Assembly: GCA_965215995.1 (NCBI GenBank)
Contig: OZ244128.1
Coordinates: 5,146,001 to 5,210,000 of the forward strand
Direction of reading: 5' to 3'
Source: SZUA-309 sp965215995
GTDB taxonomy: Bacteria > Pseudomonadota > Gammaproteobacteria > Pseudomonadales > Azotimanducaceae
DNA length: 64,000 bases
The notes beneath the pieces were generated by a model. That model worked only from the letters and a program-made list of their open reading frames with translations. It did no database searches and was not told where the DNA came from. Position numbers and translations under genes: made by a program. The stretch's first letter is position 1. Each line of letters opens with the position of its first letter. Of this stretch, positions 33,514 through 43,055 are shown piece by piece.

Positions 33514-33575
33514 GATTTTCCTGTCAGTACGATTGGTCTTTTAGTTCTTACGGTGTTCTTACGGCTTGCGACGCG

Positions 33576-35015
33576 TTACGACTTCTTCTTTCGATTCACC
33601 ATGTGGATCGCGTGGCCGGCGACCCCAAGGGCTGCTTCGTGCACCGCCTCTGATAGCGTCGGGTGGGCGAACATGATGAGCCCCAGATCTTCGGCGCAGG
33701 CATCGAACTCCATGGCGATCACTGCCTGAGCGATGAGCTCCGAGGCTTCCGGCCCGAGAATGTGCACGCCGAGAATCCTGTCCGTCTCGGCGTCCGCCAG
33801 GATCTTCACCATGCCCTCCGTATCGTTGGCGGCCAGGGCCCGGCCACTGACGCTGAACGGAAAGCTGCCCGCATTATAGGCTTGTCCGGACGCTTTCAGC
33901 TCCTGTTCGGTTTTGCCGACCCAGGCAATCTCCGGATGCGTGTAGATCACACTGGGCACCGTATCGTAGTTCACCAGCGGCTTCTGACCGGCAATTCGCT
34001 CGGCCACCATGATTCCCTCTTCCATACCCTTGTGAGCAAGCATCGGGCCGCGAACCACGTCACCCACCGCATACACGCCCGGCGCATCCGTCTCACAGAG
34101 ATCGTTGACGAACAGGAAGCCCCGTTCATCCAGATTGACACCTGCTTCCGGCGCTAGGAGGCCTTCGGTATACGGCCTGCGGCCCACTGCGACGATCAGC
34201 TTGTCCACGCTGATGCTGTGCTCGCCCTCTTTATCCTGAAAGCTCACGCTCACGGCACCCTCCACCGCACGAGCGCCCATCACCCGGGTGCCAAGACGTA
34301 TGTCCAGACCCTGACCTTTGAAGATCTTCAACGAATCCCGGGCAATCCGCTGATCCGCCATAGGCAGGAAGTCTTCCAGCGCTTCCAGCACCACGACCTC
34401 TGCACCGAGCCGGTTCCAGACGCTACCGAGCTCGAGACCGATCACGCCGGCACCGATGACCCCGAGTCGTTGGGGAACGGCCTGGAGATCGAGCGCTCCC
34501 GTCGAGTCGACGATCAGATCCCCATCCACGGGCGCTGGCGGAATGTCTACGGGCACTGAGCCAGGCGCCAGAATCACGTGTTTCGCCTCCAGCGTTCTGG
34601 TTGCGCCGTCGTGAGCTGTGTACTCCACCTGTCGACCGGCCAGGAGCTTGCCGGTCCCTGGCAGGTCGGTAACGCCGTTGGCCTTGAAAAGCCCGGCAAC
34701 GCCACCGGTGAGCTTGCTGACCACCTCATCTTTGTGGGCGATCATTTTCGGAACGTCCATGCTCACACCTGACACACCGATCCCGACCTTGCCGAAGTGC
34801 TCCCTCGCATCCTCATACTTGTGCGAGGCATCCAGCAGTGCCTTGGAGGGGATGCAGCCCCAGTTCAAGCAGGTGCCGCCATAGGCGGGTTTGCCGTCCT
34901 TGCCCAGGCTCTTGTCGATGCACGCCGTGGAAAACCCAAGCTGTGCCGCGCGAATGGCGGCGTGGTAACCCGCGGGTCCGGCGCCAATGACAATGACGTC
35001 GTATGAATCACTCAT
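33576..35015 (-). CDS. lpd: Dihydrolipoyl dehydrogenase (E3)
   Basis: FAD disulfide reductase that reoxidises lipoamide for the 2-oxoglutarate dehydrogenase complex and possibly other complexes. 479 residues. GAGPAGYHAAI, the redox disulfide in GGTCLNWGCIPSK, the second Rossmann GAGVIGLELG and the C-terminal His-Glu pair in HAHPTLSEAVHEA are intact. It lies between sucB and sucC, the Pseudomonas-like order. Confidence 0.97.
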   Translation of the reverse strand: MSDSYDVIVIGAGPAGYHAAIRAAQLGFSTACIDKSLGKDGKPAYGGTCLNWGCIPSKALLDASHKYEDAREHFGKVGIGVSGVSMDVPKMIAHKDEVVSKLTGGVAGLFKANGVTDLPGTGKLLAGRQVEYTAHDGATRTLEAKHVILAPGSVPVDIPPAPVDGDLIVDSTGALDLQAVPQRLGVIGAGVIGLELGSVWNRLGAEVVVLEALEDFLPMADQRIARDSLKIFKGQGLDIRLGTRVMGARAVEGAVSVSFQDKEGEHSISVDKLIVAVGRRPYTEGLLAPEAGVNLDERGFLFVNDLCETDAPGVYAVGDVVRGPMLAHKGMEEGIMVAERIAGQKPLVNYDTVPSVIYTHPEIAWVGKTEQELKASGQAYNAGSFPFSVSGRALAANDTEGMVKILADAETDRILGVHILGPEASELIAQAVIAMEFDACAEDLGLIMFAHPTLSEAVHEAALGVAGHAIHMVNRKKKS

Positions 35016-35024
35016 CTTCTAATC

Positions 35025-35040
35025 CGCTTTATATAAAGCG
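35025..35040. other. 16-base perfect palindrome between sucB and lpd
   Basis: CGCTTTATATAAAGCG lies 10 bases upstream of the lpd start in the 76-base gap after sucB. It could be an operator or a small mRNA hairpin. It is close to the lpd ribosome-binding region. Confidence 0.4.
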
Positions 35041-35091
35041 CCTCTATCTGGCTGATTTTTTTTGAATTTTCACCCGGTGGTTCTGATCTAC

Positions 35092-36300
35092 TTAGAGCTC
35101 CAGGAGAATGCGCGCCGGATCCTCGATCATGCCCTTGATGGTGACCAGGTAGCGAACGGCTTCCTGACCATCGATCAATCGATGGTCGTAGGACAACGCA
35201 AGATACATCATCGGCCGCACCACGATCTCCCCATCCACCACCATGGGCCGCTCCTGGATCTTGTGCATGCCGAGTATGGCCGTCTGAGGGGGATTCAGGA
35301 TGGGCGTGGAAAGCAGCGAGCCGAACACACCACCGTTGGAGATCGTGAAGGTACCACCCGCCATGTCTTCGATGGCAAGCTTGTTGTCTCGCGCCTTCAA
35401 GCCGTACTCGTTGATCTGATCTTCGATCTGGGCCAGTGACAGCGCATCCGCATCCCGCACCACCGGCACCACGAGGCCGCGATCCGTGCTCACCGCCACA
35501 CCGATGTCGTAGTAGCCGTGATAGATGATGTCATCGCCGTCGATGGAGGCGTTGACCGCTGGGAAGCGCTTCAGTGACTCCACGGCTGCGCGCACGAAGA
35601 AGGACATGAAGCCTAGCCGGGTGCCATTGTGGCGGGCTTGGAACTCCTCCTGATAGCGCTTGCGCATGGTCATGATCGGCTGCATATCCACCTCGTTGAA
35701 GGTAGTGAGCATGGCCGCCGTCTGTTGTGCCTCGACCAGGCGCCGGGCAATGCTCGCACGCAGCCGGGTCATCGGTACACGACGCTCAACCCGTTCGCCT
35801 GTTTGACCGATCGGCTCGTCTGCCGGCGCACGCGGTACGTCGGCCGCGGGTGCTGCACTGGCAGCGGCGGCAGTCGTCCCTCCGCTCGCAACCGCCCGAG
35901 TCACATCATCTTTGGTGATCCGCCCGTCTTTACCCGTGCCGGTGACGGATTGCATGTCGATGCCTTCTTCGTCTGCCAGTTTTCGGGCTGCCGGGCTTGC
36001 ACTGACCGATTCGGCAGCAGCCGGCTCCGCGGCAACGGGCTCGGGAGGCGCGCTCGGTAGTGCTGCTTCACCTTCCTCGAAGCGGGCGATGAGCTCTTCG
36101 CTTTCCACCACTTCACCCTCGTCTTTCAGGATTTCCGTGAGCGCACCGTTAGCGGGCGCCACCACTTCCAGGACTACCTTGTCCGTTTCGATGTCCACCA
36201 GGAGATCATCGCGGGCGACAGACTCACCCGGCCGCTTGTGCCAGACGGCAACGGTGCCTTCGCTGATTGACTCCGGAAAGGTGGGCGCTTTGATGTCCAT
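35092..36300 (-). CDS. sucB: 2-Oxoglutarate dehydrogenase E2 (dihydrolipoyl succinyltransferase)
   Basis: 402 residues in three parts. A lipoyl domain has the lipoyl-lysine in DIETDKVVLEV (about residue 43). An E3-binding domain at about 105-140 follows an Ala/Pro/Glu linker. The catalytic domain has SYDHRLIDGQEAVRYL, holding the acyltransferase His and Asp. Start ATG at 36300, 76 bases after sucA. Confidence 0.98.
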   Translation of the reverse strand: MDIKAPTFPESISEGTVAVWHKRPGESVARDDLLVDIETDKVVLEVVAPANGALTEILKDEGEVVESEELIARFEEGEAALPSAPPEPVAAEPAAAESVSASPAARKLADEEGIDMQSVTGTGKDGRITKDDVTRAVASGGTTAAAASAAPAADVPRAPADEPIGQTGERVERRVPMTRLRASIARRLVEAQQTAAMLTTFNEVDMQPIMTMRKRYQEEFQARHNGTRLGFMSFFVRAAVESLKRFPAVNASIDGDDIIYHGYYDIGVAVSTDRGLVVPVVRDADALSLAQIEDQINEYGLKARDNKLAIEDMAGGTFTISNGGVFGSLLSTPILNPPQTAILGMHKIQERPMVVDGEIVVRPMMYLALSYDHRLIDGQEAVRYLVTIKGMIEDPARILLEL

Positions 36301-36376
36301 TCTTCCTGATCCTTTCTTTCTGATCTTGAGTAGCTGTTGGCGACGCTTCTTTCGAGCTCAACTATCGAACTGGTAT

Positions 36377-39217
36377 TCAACCGAACAAAGCGTCTTCGAC
36401 GAGACGCTGCTGCCGCAGCGTATGCGCACCGGCAAAACCGCCCGCTGGTGCCGCGAAGGGATCCCGTCCGGCGTAGGCGAGATAGATCGAATCATCGTGC
36501 TTGAGAATCACCCGACGCATGTGATGCTGACTCGAGTACCAGGCACCCTGGTTCATGGGCTCCTCCTGGCACCAGACCACGTCCTTCAAGCCGGTATAGG
36601 GGGCAATCACCTGCTCCAGCCGGTCTTCAGGGAAAGGATAAAGCTGCTCCAGGCGGACGATGGCCACGTTCGCAAGCTCCGCTTCCCGGCGCCGTTCGAG
36701 CAGATCGAAGTAGACCTTGCCACTGCACAGAATGAGCCGGTCGACCTCGTCCGGATCGATCTCATCGACTTCCGGCAGGACGGTTTCAAACCTGCCTTCA
36801 GCCAGATCTTCCAGGGTCGATACGGCAAGCTTATGCCTGAGCAGACTCTTCGGGGTCAATGCAACCAGCGGTATTCGAGCCGGGCGGATCGCCTGTCTGC
36901 GCAGCATGTGATAGACCTGCGCCGGTGTGGTGGGAATGCACACCTGCATGTTGTGCTGAGCACACAACTGCAGATAGCGCTCGAGCCGGGCCGACGAGTG
37001 CTCGGGACCCGCCCCTTCATAGCCGTGCGGCAACAGCATGGTCAGTCCGCAAAGGCGCAACCATTTTATGGCGCCGGAGGAGATGAACTGATCGATCACC
37101 ACCTGGGCGCCATTCGCAAAATCGCCGAACTGAGCCTCCCAGATGACCAGCGTTTTGGGTGCGGTCGTGGCGTAGCCATACTCGAAGGCAAGGACGGCCT
37201 CCTCCGAGAGCAGCGAGTCGTAGATCTCGAAGCTGCCGGCATCGGCCAGCCTCTGTAGCGGCACGTGCCGCTCGCCGTCTTTCTGGTTGTACAGGCAGGC
37301 ATGTCGATGGGAGAAGGTGCCAACGCCCACGTCCTGACCAGTCAGCCGGACCCCATTACCCTGCACCAGCAGCGTTGCATAGGCCATGACCTCGGCAAAG
37401 CCCCAGTTGATCGGCATGGCTCCGGCCGCCATCTTGTGCCGGTCTTCCATGATCTTCTGCACCTGACGCTGCAGCACGAAGCCTTCCGGCATCTCTTCCA
37501 GCCGGGCCGCAATCGCCTGCAGCTCGTCCAGAGGCACAGTAGTGTCCGCCGGTGCGTTCCAGTCGTGGCCGAGAAAGCCGTCCCAGTTCACAAAGAGGCT
37601 GGTGTCCGGCTCATGAACCAGGGACAGGGCCACGTGCCCGCCATTTTCCAGTGCCTGGCGATAGCTCTCCACCATGTCCTCCGCCTGGTTGGAGGTGACG
37701 GAGCCCTCCGCAACCAGTTGGTCCACGTAAAGCGAGCGAGTCGTCGGCAAGGCGCGGATCTTCTGATACATCAGCGGCTGAGTCTTCATCGGCTCTTCCG
37801 CTTCGTTGTGACCCCGCCGCCGGTAGCAGACCAGGTCGATGACCACGTCTTTGTTGAATTCCATCCGGTAGTCGGCGGCCAGCTGAGTGACGAAGATCAC
37901 GGCCTGCGGATCGTCCCCATTCACATGAAAGATTGGTGCCTGCACCATCTTCGCCACTTCGGTGCAATACTCGGTGGAGCGGGCATCGTCCTGACGGTGG
38001 GTGGTGAAGCCTACCTGATTGTTGATGATGATATGGATGGTGCCGCCGGTCTTGAAACCGCGGGTCTGAGACATCTGGAAGGTCTCCATCACCACACCCT
38101 GTCCCGCGAACGCAGCATCGCCATGGACGAGGATGGGCACCACCAGATCGCCGTTCGGATCTTCCCGTCGATCCTGTCGGGCCCGAACCGAGCCTTCCAC
38201 CACCGGCGCCACGATCTCCAGGTGCGATGGATTGAATGCCAGTGCCAGGTGCATCTCGCCACCTGGCGTCATCACGTTGGTGGAAAAGCCCTGGTGATAT
38301 TTCACGTCACCGGTCTCTTCCGCATCCACGTCCGGCATCTTGCCATCGAACTCATCGAACAGATCCCAGGGGTCTTTGCCCAGGATGTTCACTAGCACGT
38401 TCAACCGCCCACGGTGCGCCATGCCGATCACGGTCTCGATCACACCGTGGGTTCCGAGCCGCTGCAGCATCTCGTGCAGCATGGGGATGAAGCTCTCACC
38501 GCCTTCCAGACCAAATCGCTTGGTCCCTGGGTAGCGGCCGTGCAGGTATTTCTCCAGACCCTCCGCTGCGGTGAGCCGCTCGAGAATCGTCAGTTTCTGG
38601 GCGTTGGAAAACTCTGGATGGGCACGCACACTCTCAATCCGTTGCTGAACCCAGAGCTGCTCCCGGGAATCGACGATGTGCATGTACTCGAAGCCGATTG
38701 AGCTCGAGTAGGTCTGCTCCAGCGCATTGACGATTTCCGAGAGCTTGGCGGCACCGGCCCCATAGTGGAACGTGCCGGTGTGGTAGGTGTCCTCCAGATC
38801 CGCCGGAGTGAGATGATGGTAGGCCAGATCGAGTATGGGGGCTGGCGGCCGCTCCATCAGTCCCAGCGGATCGATCTGCGCTTTCTTGTGACCCCGGTGT
38901 CGGTAGGCGGCAACCAGGTCCTGCACCCGCATCTGCTTCTGCTCGTGGGCATTCTGAACCAGGGTGCTTTCCCGCTCGGGTCGGGCTTTCAAACGGTTCC
39001 GGCCCAGGCGTTCGAAGTGCTGGATGACCGTGGAGTGCGGCACGTCCGATTTGACCGCTCCTTCCACCGTCGGCAGTTTCTCAAAGTACTCGCGCCACTC
39101 GCTGCCGACGCTGTTCGGATCTTCCAGAAAGGCCTCGTAGAGAGACTCTATGTAGGCAACGTTGTTCCCCGCCATGTGGGAACTTCTCTGCATCCGTTCG
39201 AGGAATGATTCGGCCAT
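36377..39217 (-). CDS. sucA: 2-Oxoglutarate dehydrogenase E1
   Basis: Thiamine-diphosphate enzyme that decarboxylates 2-oxoglutarate. At 946 residues it is full length. The N-terminal NVAYIESLYEAFLEDP segment, which binds E2, GMAHRGRLNVL, HGDAAFAGQGVV, the thiamine loop FHVNGDDPQAV and the C-terminal LLPHGYEGAGPEHSSARLERYLQ region are present. The first ATG at 39217 gives 14 residues before the family core. A later Met at residue 15 (MAGNN) could be the true start. Confidence 0.97.
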   Translation of the reverse strand: MAESFLERMQRSSHMAGNNVAYIESLYEAFLEDPNSVGSEWREYFEKLPTVEGAVKSDVPHSTVIQHFERLGRNRLKARPERESTLVQNAHEQKQMRVQDLVAAYRHRGHKKAQIDPLGLMERPPAPILDLAYHHLTPADLEDTYHTGTFHYGAGAAKLSEIVNALEQTYSSSIGFEYMHIVDSREQLWVQQRIESVRAHPEFSNAQKLTILERLTAAEGLEKYLHGRYPGTKRFGLEGGESFIPMLHEMLQRLGTHGVIETVIGMAHRGRLNVLVNILGKDPWDLFDEFDGKMPDVDAEETGDVKYHQGFSTNVMTPGGEMHLALAFNPSHLEIVAPVVEGSVRARQDRREDPNGDLVVPILVHGDAAFAGQGVVMETFQMSQTRGFKTGGTIHIIINNQVGFTTHRQDDARSTEYCTEVAKMVQAPIFHVNGDDPQAVIFVTQLAADYRMEFNKDVVIDLVCYRRRGHNEAEEPMKTQPLMYQKIRALPTTRSLYVDQLVAEGSVTSNQAEDMVESYRQALENGGHVALSLVHEPDTSLFVNWDGFLGHDWNAPADTTVPLDELQAIAARLEEMPEGFVLQRQVQKIMEDRHKMAAGAMPINWGFAEVMAYATLLVQGNGVRLTGQDVGVGTFSHRHACLYNQKDGERHVPLQRLADAGSFEIYDSLLSEEAVLAFEYGYATTAPKTLVIWEAQFGDFANGAQVVIDQFISSGAIKWLRLCGLTMLLPHGYEGAGPEHSSARLERYLQLCAQHNMQVCIPTTPAQVYHMLRRQAIRPARIPLVALTPKSLLRHKLAVSTLEDLAEGRFETVLPEVDEIDPDEVDRLILCSGKVYFDLLERRREAELANVAIVRLEQLYPFPEDRLEQVIAPYTGLKDVVWCQEEPMNQGAWYSSQHHMRRVILKHDDSIYLAYAGRDPFAAPAGGFAGAHTLRQQRLVEDALFG

Positions 39218-39291
39218 ATCCGTACTCTCACCGAGCGCGCACGCTACGCGGTCTGCTGACTGGGGTTAACTGAGTCTATCCAGGCGGGAAT

Positions 39292-39996
39292 TCAGGTGCC
39301 TTGCTGGAGAAGCAGAGTTCGAATCTTGCCGATTGCCCGGGTGGGATTCAGTCCCTTGGGGCAGACGCTGACGCAATTCATGATACCGCGGCAACGGAAC
39401 ACGCTGAATGGATCGTCCAGGTCGGCCAGCCGCTCCGCGGTTGCCGTATCCCGACTGTCCGCGATGAACCGGTAGGCCTGCAAGAGGCCGGCAGGACCAA
39501 TGAACTTATCCGGATTCCACCAGAAGGATGGGCAGGAGGTGGAGCAACAGGCGCAGAGAATGCATTCGTAGAGCCCGTCCAGCTCCTCCCTCTCTTCCGG
39601 TGACTGCAGACGCTCCTGAGCGGGCGGCGGCTTGTGGTTGATGAGATAAGGCGTGACTTTCTCGTACTGTTGATAGAACTGGGTCATGTCCACCACCAGG
39701 TCCCGAACCACCGGCAGGCCCGGTAGCGGTCGCAGCACGAGCTTGCCGCGTTTGGCCACTTCGGAAACCGGCGTCATGCAGGCCAGACCATTGCGTCCAT
39801 TCATGTTTATCCCATCTGAGCCGCACACGCCTTCCCGGCAGGAGCGGCGGTACGAGAGTGTGGGATCCTCGGCCTTGAGCAGCTCCAGCACGTCGAGCAC
39901 CATCAGATCCTTGCCTTCCGGCAGATCGATGCTCATCTCGCGCATCGCGGGCACCTCGTCCACATCCGGGTTGTATCGATATACGCTAACCTGCAT
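39292..39996 (-). CDS. sdhB: Succinate dehydrogenase iron-sulfur subunit
   Basis: Carries the three Fe-S clusters of complex II. 234 residues. The [2Fe-2S] loop is SCREGVCGSDGINMNG with a later Cys in GLACM. The [4Fe-4S] and [3Fe-4S] sites are in CILCACCSTSCPSFWW and CRGIMNCVSVCPKGLNP. It lies 23 bases after sdhA and 74 bases before sucA. Confidence 0.98.
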   Translation of the reverse strand: MQVSVYRYNPDVDEVPAMREMSIDLPEGKDLMVLDVLELLKAEDPTLSYRRSCREGVCGSDGINMNGRNGLACMTPVSEVAKRGKLVLRPLPGLPVVRDLVVDMTQFYQQYEKVTPYLINHKPPPAQERLQSPEEREELDGLYECILCACCSTSCPSFWWNPDKFIGPAGLLQAYRFIADSRDTATAERLADLDDPFSVFRCRGIMNCVSVCPKGLNPTRAIGKIRTLLLQQGT

Positions 39997-40019
39997 TCGT
40001 CTGATCCATTCTAAGAAAC

Positions 40020-41792
40020 CTAGTATTTACGCTCTTTCGGCTCGAAGGTCGGCACCGTCTCCGGGCTGAAGTTCACCGCCCGTTTACCGAGCCGCTTCTC
40101 GCCGGGAAAGTACAGGCTGTGGCAGAGCCAATTCTCATCGTCCCGCTCCTGATAATCGTCCCGGGCATGCGCGCCGCGGCTTTCCTTGCGCTCCTCGGCG
40201 GCGATCGCCGTGCACTCCGCCACCTCGAGCAGGTTGTCCAGCTCCAGTGCCTCCATGCGCGCCGTGTTGAATACTTCGCTCTTGTCCGCCAGGTGAGCGT
40301 TGCCGATGCGTTCCCTGAGATCAGCCAGCTTCTCGATGCCGGTCCGCATGTGCTCTTCCGTGCGGAACACACCGAAACTCTCCTGCATCACCGTCTGCAG
40401 CTCTTTCTTCAGATCCGCGACACTCTCGCCACCGGTGGATTCGTTCCAGCGGGCGAGCCTTGCCATCGCCTGCTCGAGATCCGACTCACTGGGCTCTCTG
40501 TAGGAGACGCCCTGACGCATCACCTGCTCGATGTGCAAGCCGGCTGCACGACCAAAGACGATCAGGTCCAGCAGGCTGTTACCACCGAGCCGGTTGGCCC
40601 CGTGCACGGAGACGCAGGCAGCCTCGCCGGCAGCGTAGAGACCGTCGATCATCACATCGTTACCCGCAGCATCCTGGGCAATGGCCTGGCCGGAGACACC
40701 CGTGGGGATGCCCCCCATCATGTAGTGACAGGTCGGCACCACCGGAATCGGGTCTTTGACGGGATCTACATGAGCAAAGGTGCGGGACAGCTCCAGAATG
40801 CCCGGCAGCCGGGTATTCAGAACGTCCTCGCCCAGATGGTCGAGCTTCAGAAAGACGTGATCGGCCTCCGGTCCGGCACCCCGACCTTCCAGAATCTCGA
40901 GAATCATTGACCGCGCGACGACATCGCGGCCCGCCAGGTCTTTCGCGGTCGGGGCGTAACGCTCCATGAAGCGCTCGCCGTCCTTGTTGATCAGATAGCC
41001 GCCTTCGCCACGGCAACCCTCGGTGACCAGCACCCCGGCACCGTGAATACCCGTGGGATGGAACTGCCACATCTCGGCGTCCTGGATGGGGAAGCCGGCT
41101 CTGAGTGCCATCCCGGAACCATCACCCGTGCACATGTGCGCATTGGTGGTGCTGGCGTAGATGCGCCCCGCCCCGCCCGTCGCGAGCACGGTTGCTTTCG
41201 AGTGGATGTAGACGGTTTCGCCGGACTCGACATCGATGGCGATAAGCCCGACCACGGCACCATCCTGGTTCTTCACCAGGTCGACGGCGAACCATTCGTT
41301 CAGGAAGGTGGTGTTCGCGCGCAGGTTTGCCTGATACAAAGTGTGCAGCAGGGTGTGACCAGTGCGATCGGCGGCAGCACAAGTTCGGGCCGCCTGGCCG
41401 CCCTCACCGTAGTTCTTCGACTGACCACCGAACGGACGCTGGTAGATGCGGCCGGACTCGGTACGGGAAAACGGCAAGCCCATATGCTCGAGCTCGAAGA
41501 CCGCCTGGGGCCCCTCGCTGCACATGTACTCGATGGCGTGCTGATCACCGATGTAGTCCGACCCTTTGACGGTGTCGTACATGTGCCAGCGCCAATCGTC
41601 ATCGGGATCATCGCTGGCGATCGCGCAGGTGATGCCGCCCTGAGCGGACACGGTGTGGGATCGAGTCGGAAAGACCTTGGTGATGACTGCCGTTCTGAGG
41701 CCGGATTGCGCCAGCTGCAGGGACGCTCGCATGCCGGCACCACCACCGCCAACGATCACTCCGTCGAAATCCATTCTGCGTATGCTCGCCAC
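40020..41792 (-). CDS. sdhA: Succinate dehydrogenase flavoprotein subunit
   Basis: Oxidises succinate with a covalent FAD. 590 residues. GGGGAGMRASL, the FAD-linking histidine in TRSHTVSAQGG and the active-site PTGIHGAGVLVTEGCRGEGG region are present. The start is a GTG at 41792, supported by AAGGAG about 8 bases upstream. An ATG at 41774 is possible but lacks that spacing. Confidence 0.98.
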   Translation of the reverse strand: MASIRRMDFDGVIVGGGGAGMRASLQLAQSGLRTAVITKVFPTRSHTVSAQGGITCAIASDDPDDDWRWHMYDTVKGSDYIGDQHAIEYMCSEGPQAVFELEHMGLPFSRTESGRIYQRPFGGQSKNYGEGGQAARTCAAADRTGHTLLHTLYQANLRANTTFLNEWFAVDLVKNQDGAVVGLIAIDVESGETVYIHSKATVLATGGAGRIYASTTNAHMCTGDGSGMALRAGFPIQDAEMWQFHPTGIHGAGVLVTEGCRGEGGYLINKDGERFMERYAPTAKDLAGRDVVARSMILEILEGRGAGPEADHVFLKLDHLGEDVLNTRLPGILELSRTFAHVDPVKDPIPVVPTCHYMMGGIPTGVSGQAIAQDAAGNDVMIDGLYAAGEAACVSVHGANRLGGNSLLDLIVFGRAAGLHIEQVMRQGVSYREPSESDLEQAMARLARWNESTGGESVADLKKELQTVMQESFGVFRTEEHMRTGIEKLADLRERIGNAHLADKSEVFNTARMEALELDNLLEVAECTAIAAEERKESRGAHARDDYQERDDENWLCHSLYFPGEKRLGKRAVNFSPETVPTFEPKERKY

Positions 41793-41815
41793 TACTTTAT
41801 CTCCTTAAGAGGTCT

Positions 41816-42184
41816 CTAAAGACTCCAGAACAACTGCAGCGCCCACACCACGTAGACGAAGAGGAGGATCATGCAACCGCTTTGCCAGACCATGCGGAAA
41901 AACGTGTGATGCCTGCCGAAGTAGTGATCGCGAATGTAGTCCGTGCCTACCGTCCACATGCCGATCCAGGCGTGTGCTGCGGTCGAGAGCACCATCACGG
42001 TGTTGAACATCAGCATGGGCGTCGAGGCGAAGTAGCGCTTCAGCGTCACGTGATCGACATCCGGGTTGGCGAGGAAAAAGCCGACCACACACATGGTGTA
42101 CAGGGTGAGCAGAACAGCCGAGACGCGCTGGATGAGGAAATCGGAAAGGCCGCTGCGGGTCAGACTCGTGACGTTGGTTACCAT
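41816..42184 (-). CDS. sdhD: Succinate dehydrogenase membrane anchor subunit
   Basis: 122 residues with three hydrophobic helices. SVIL-type RVSAVLLTLYTMCVVGFF begins the first, AAHAWIGMWTVGTDYI carries the haem-ligand histidine region, and QSGCMILLFVYVVWALQLFW ends the chain. I use the ATG at 42184, which overlaps the sdhC stop by seven bases. A longer reading frame back to 42637 covers sdhC and is not coding. Confidence 0.93.
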   Translation of the reverse strand: MVTNVTSLTRSGLSDFLIQRVSAVLLTLYTMCVVGFFLANPDVDHVTLKRYFASTPMLMFNTVMVLSTAAHAWIGMWTVGTDYIRDHYFGRHHTFFRMVWQSGCMILLFVYVVWALQLFWSL

Positions 42185-42570
42185 ATCCAGACTCCCGTCG
42201 CGACGGCCAGCACCGCGGTCAGACCGACCACCACATAGGCTGAAACCGTGGCCGCCTCGAAGGTGTCCCCGATGTGGAAGTCGAGGAGGAGGTGCTTCAC
42301 GCCGGCAAGAATGTGAAAGATCAGCATGCTCAGCACGCCCCAGAGCACCAACTTGGCAAACGGGGCAGCCAGAATCGCCTGGACCTCGGCGAAGCCGGCT
42401 TCGGATTCCAGCGCCAGGCTCAGCAGCCAGAGCAGGTAACCGATACCTACAAACAGCAGCACACCGGTAATCCGATGCGCGATGGATGCCAGGGCTGCAA
42501 ACGGAAAGGCGAAAGTGAAGGGAGATACCGATATGAAAACCGGCCTTTCTTTGTTGTTCATCGTACTCAT
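42178..42570 (-). CDS. sdhC: Succinate dehydrogenase cytochrome b556 subunit
   Basis: 130 residues. RPVFISVSPFTFAFPFAALASIAHRITGV contains the quinone-site Ser and Arg of the family. HILAGVKHLLLD holds the haem-ligand histidine. Three helices are seen. The ATG at 42570 has a second ATG at 42561 (MNNKERP) that is an equally good start. First gene of sdhCDAB-sucAB-lpd-sucCD, divergent from gltA. Confidence 0.94.
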   Translation of the reverse strand: MSTMNNKERPVFISVSPFTFAFPFAALASIAHRITGVLLFVGIGYLLWLLSLALESEAGFAEVQAILAAPFAKLVLWGVLSMLIFHILAGVKHLLLDFHIGDTFEAATVSAYVVVGLTAVLAVATGVWIW

Positions 42571-42709
42571 CTGTTCGCTGTACTCGTAACTTTTTCTGCA
42601 CGTATCTGCATGCAGGCGCCCGGCACGAATGCCTCAACGACCATGCTCAGCAAAAAGGCGTCAATTCGGCGTGACAGCCGCCGGGAGTCCCGTGGGTGTC
42701 TGCGAGAAA

Positions 42710-42752
42710 CCTCACTTCACCCTGACCTTCACCCTTCAGGAGAGGGGAACAG
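42710..42752. repeat. Degenerate REP-like element
   Basis: The segment beginning CCTCACTTCACCCTGACC and continuing through CACCCTTCAGGAGAGGGG resembles the common gammaproteobacterial palindromic repeat with CCTCACCCCGACCCTCTC on one arm and GGGAGAGGG on the other. The pairing is imperfect, and no second copy was noticed in the window. Confidence 0.35.
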
Positions 42753-42878
42753 GAGAAACGTTCCGACAAGAGGCGGCGCATCGTGGTGCCGCGACTCAGG
42801 CAGTCGACCAATTTTAAGCCGTGACCACGCGGGATGTACAGGCATTGCGGGCCAGGTAGGCTCCGGGTTTCCCCTCAA

Positions 42879-42907
42879 TTGACAACCGCCACCACCGTTT
42901 ATACGCT
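42879..42907 (+). promoter_or_regulatory. Probable sigma-70 promoter of gltA
   Basis: A perfect TTGACA (42879-42884) is followed 17 bases later by TACGCT (42902-42907), a moderate -10. It predicts a leader of roughly 140 bases before the citrate synthase start. Confidence 0.5.
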
Positions 42908-43055
42908 CCCGTGCTCCTGACACTCTTATCGCCAGCTCGATGAACTGGCCTGTGGACCGAAAACAAGAGCATTCAGCGGGGAAAATCCTCAGCGGAGTCA
43001 AACAAGAAGGTCCAGGCATTTCGAGCGGTTCGAATTTATCCTTGCGGGAGGACAC

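Larger units (their letters stand above)
42571..43055. other. 485-base sdhC/gltA divergent control region
   Basis: No convincing gene. It holds a repeat-like segment at 42710-42752, a good gltA promoter at 42879-42907 and a long gltA leader of about 140 bases. I could not settle on an sdhC promoter. TTGAGG followed 17 bases later by TGCATG near 42600-42640 on the reverse strand is the best weak candidate. Confidence 0.5.

Noticed and set aside
35912..37258. A 448-codon + strand frame over sucB and sucA
   Set aside because: It is antisense to two genes with complete catalytic motifs and has no domain of its own.
41816..42637. A 273-codon reverse frame covering sdhC and sdhD
   Set aside because: The first 151 codons lie over sdhC in another frame and have no family features. 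The real sdhD begins at 42184.
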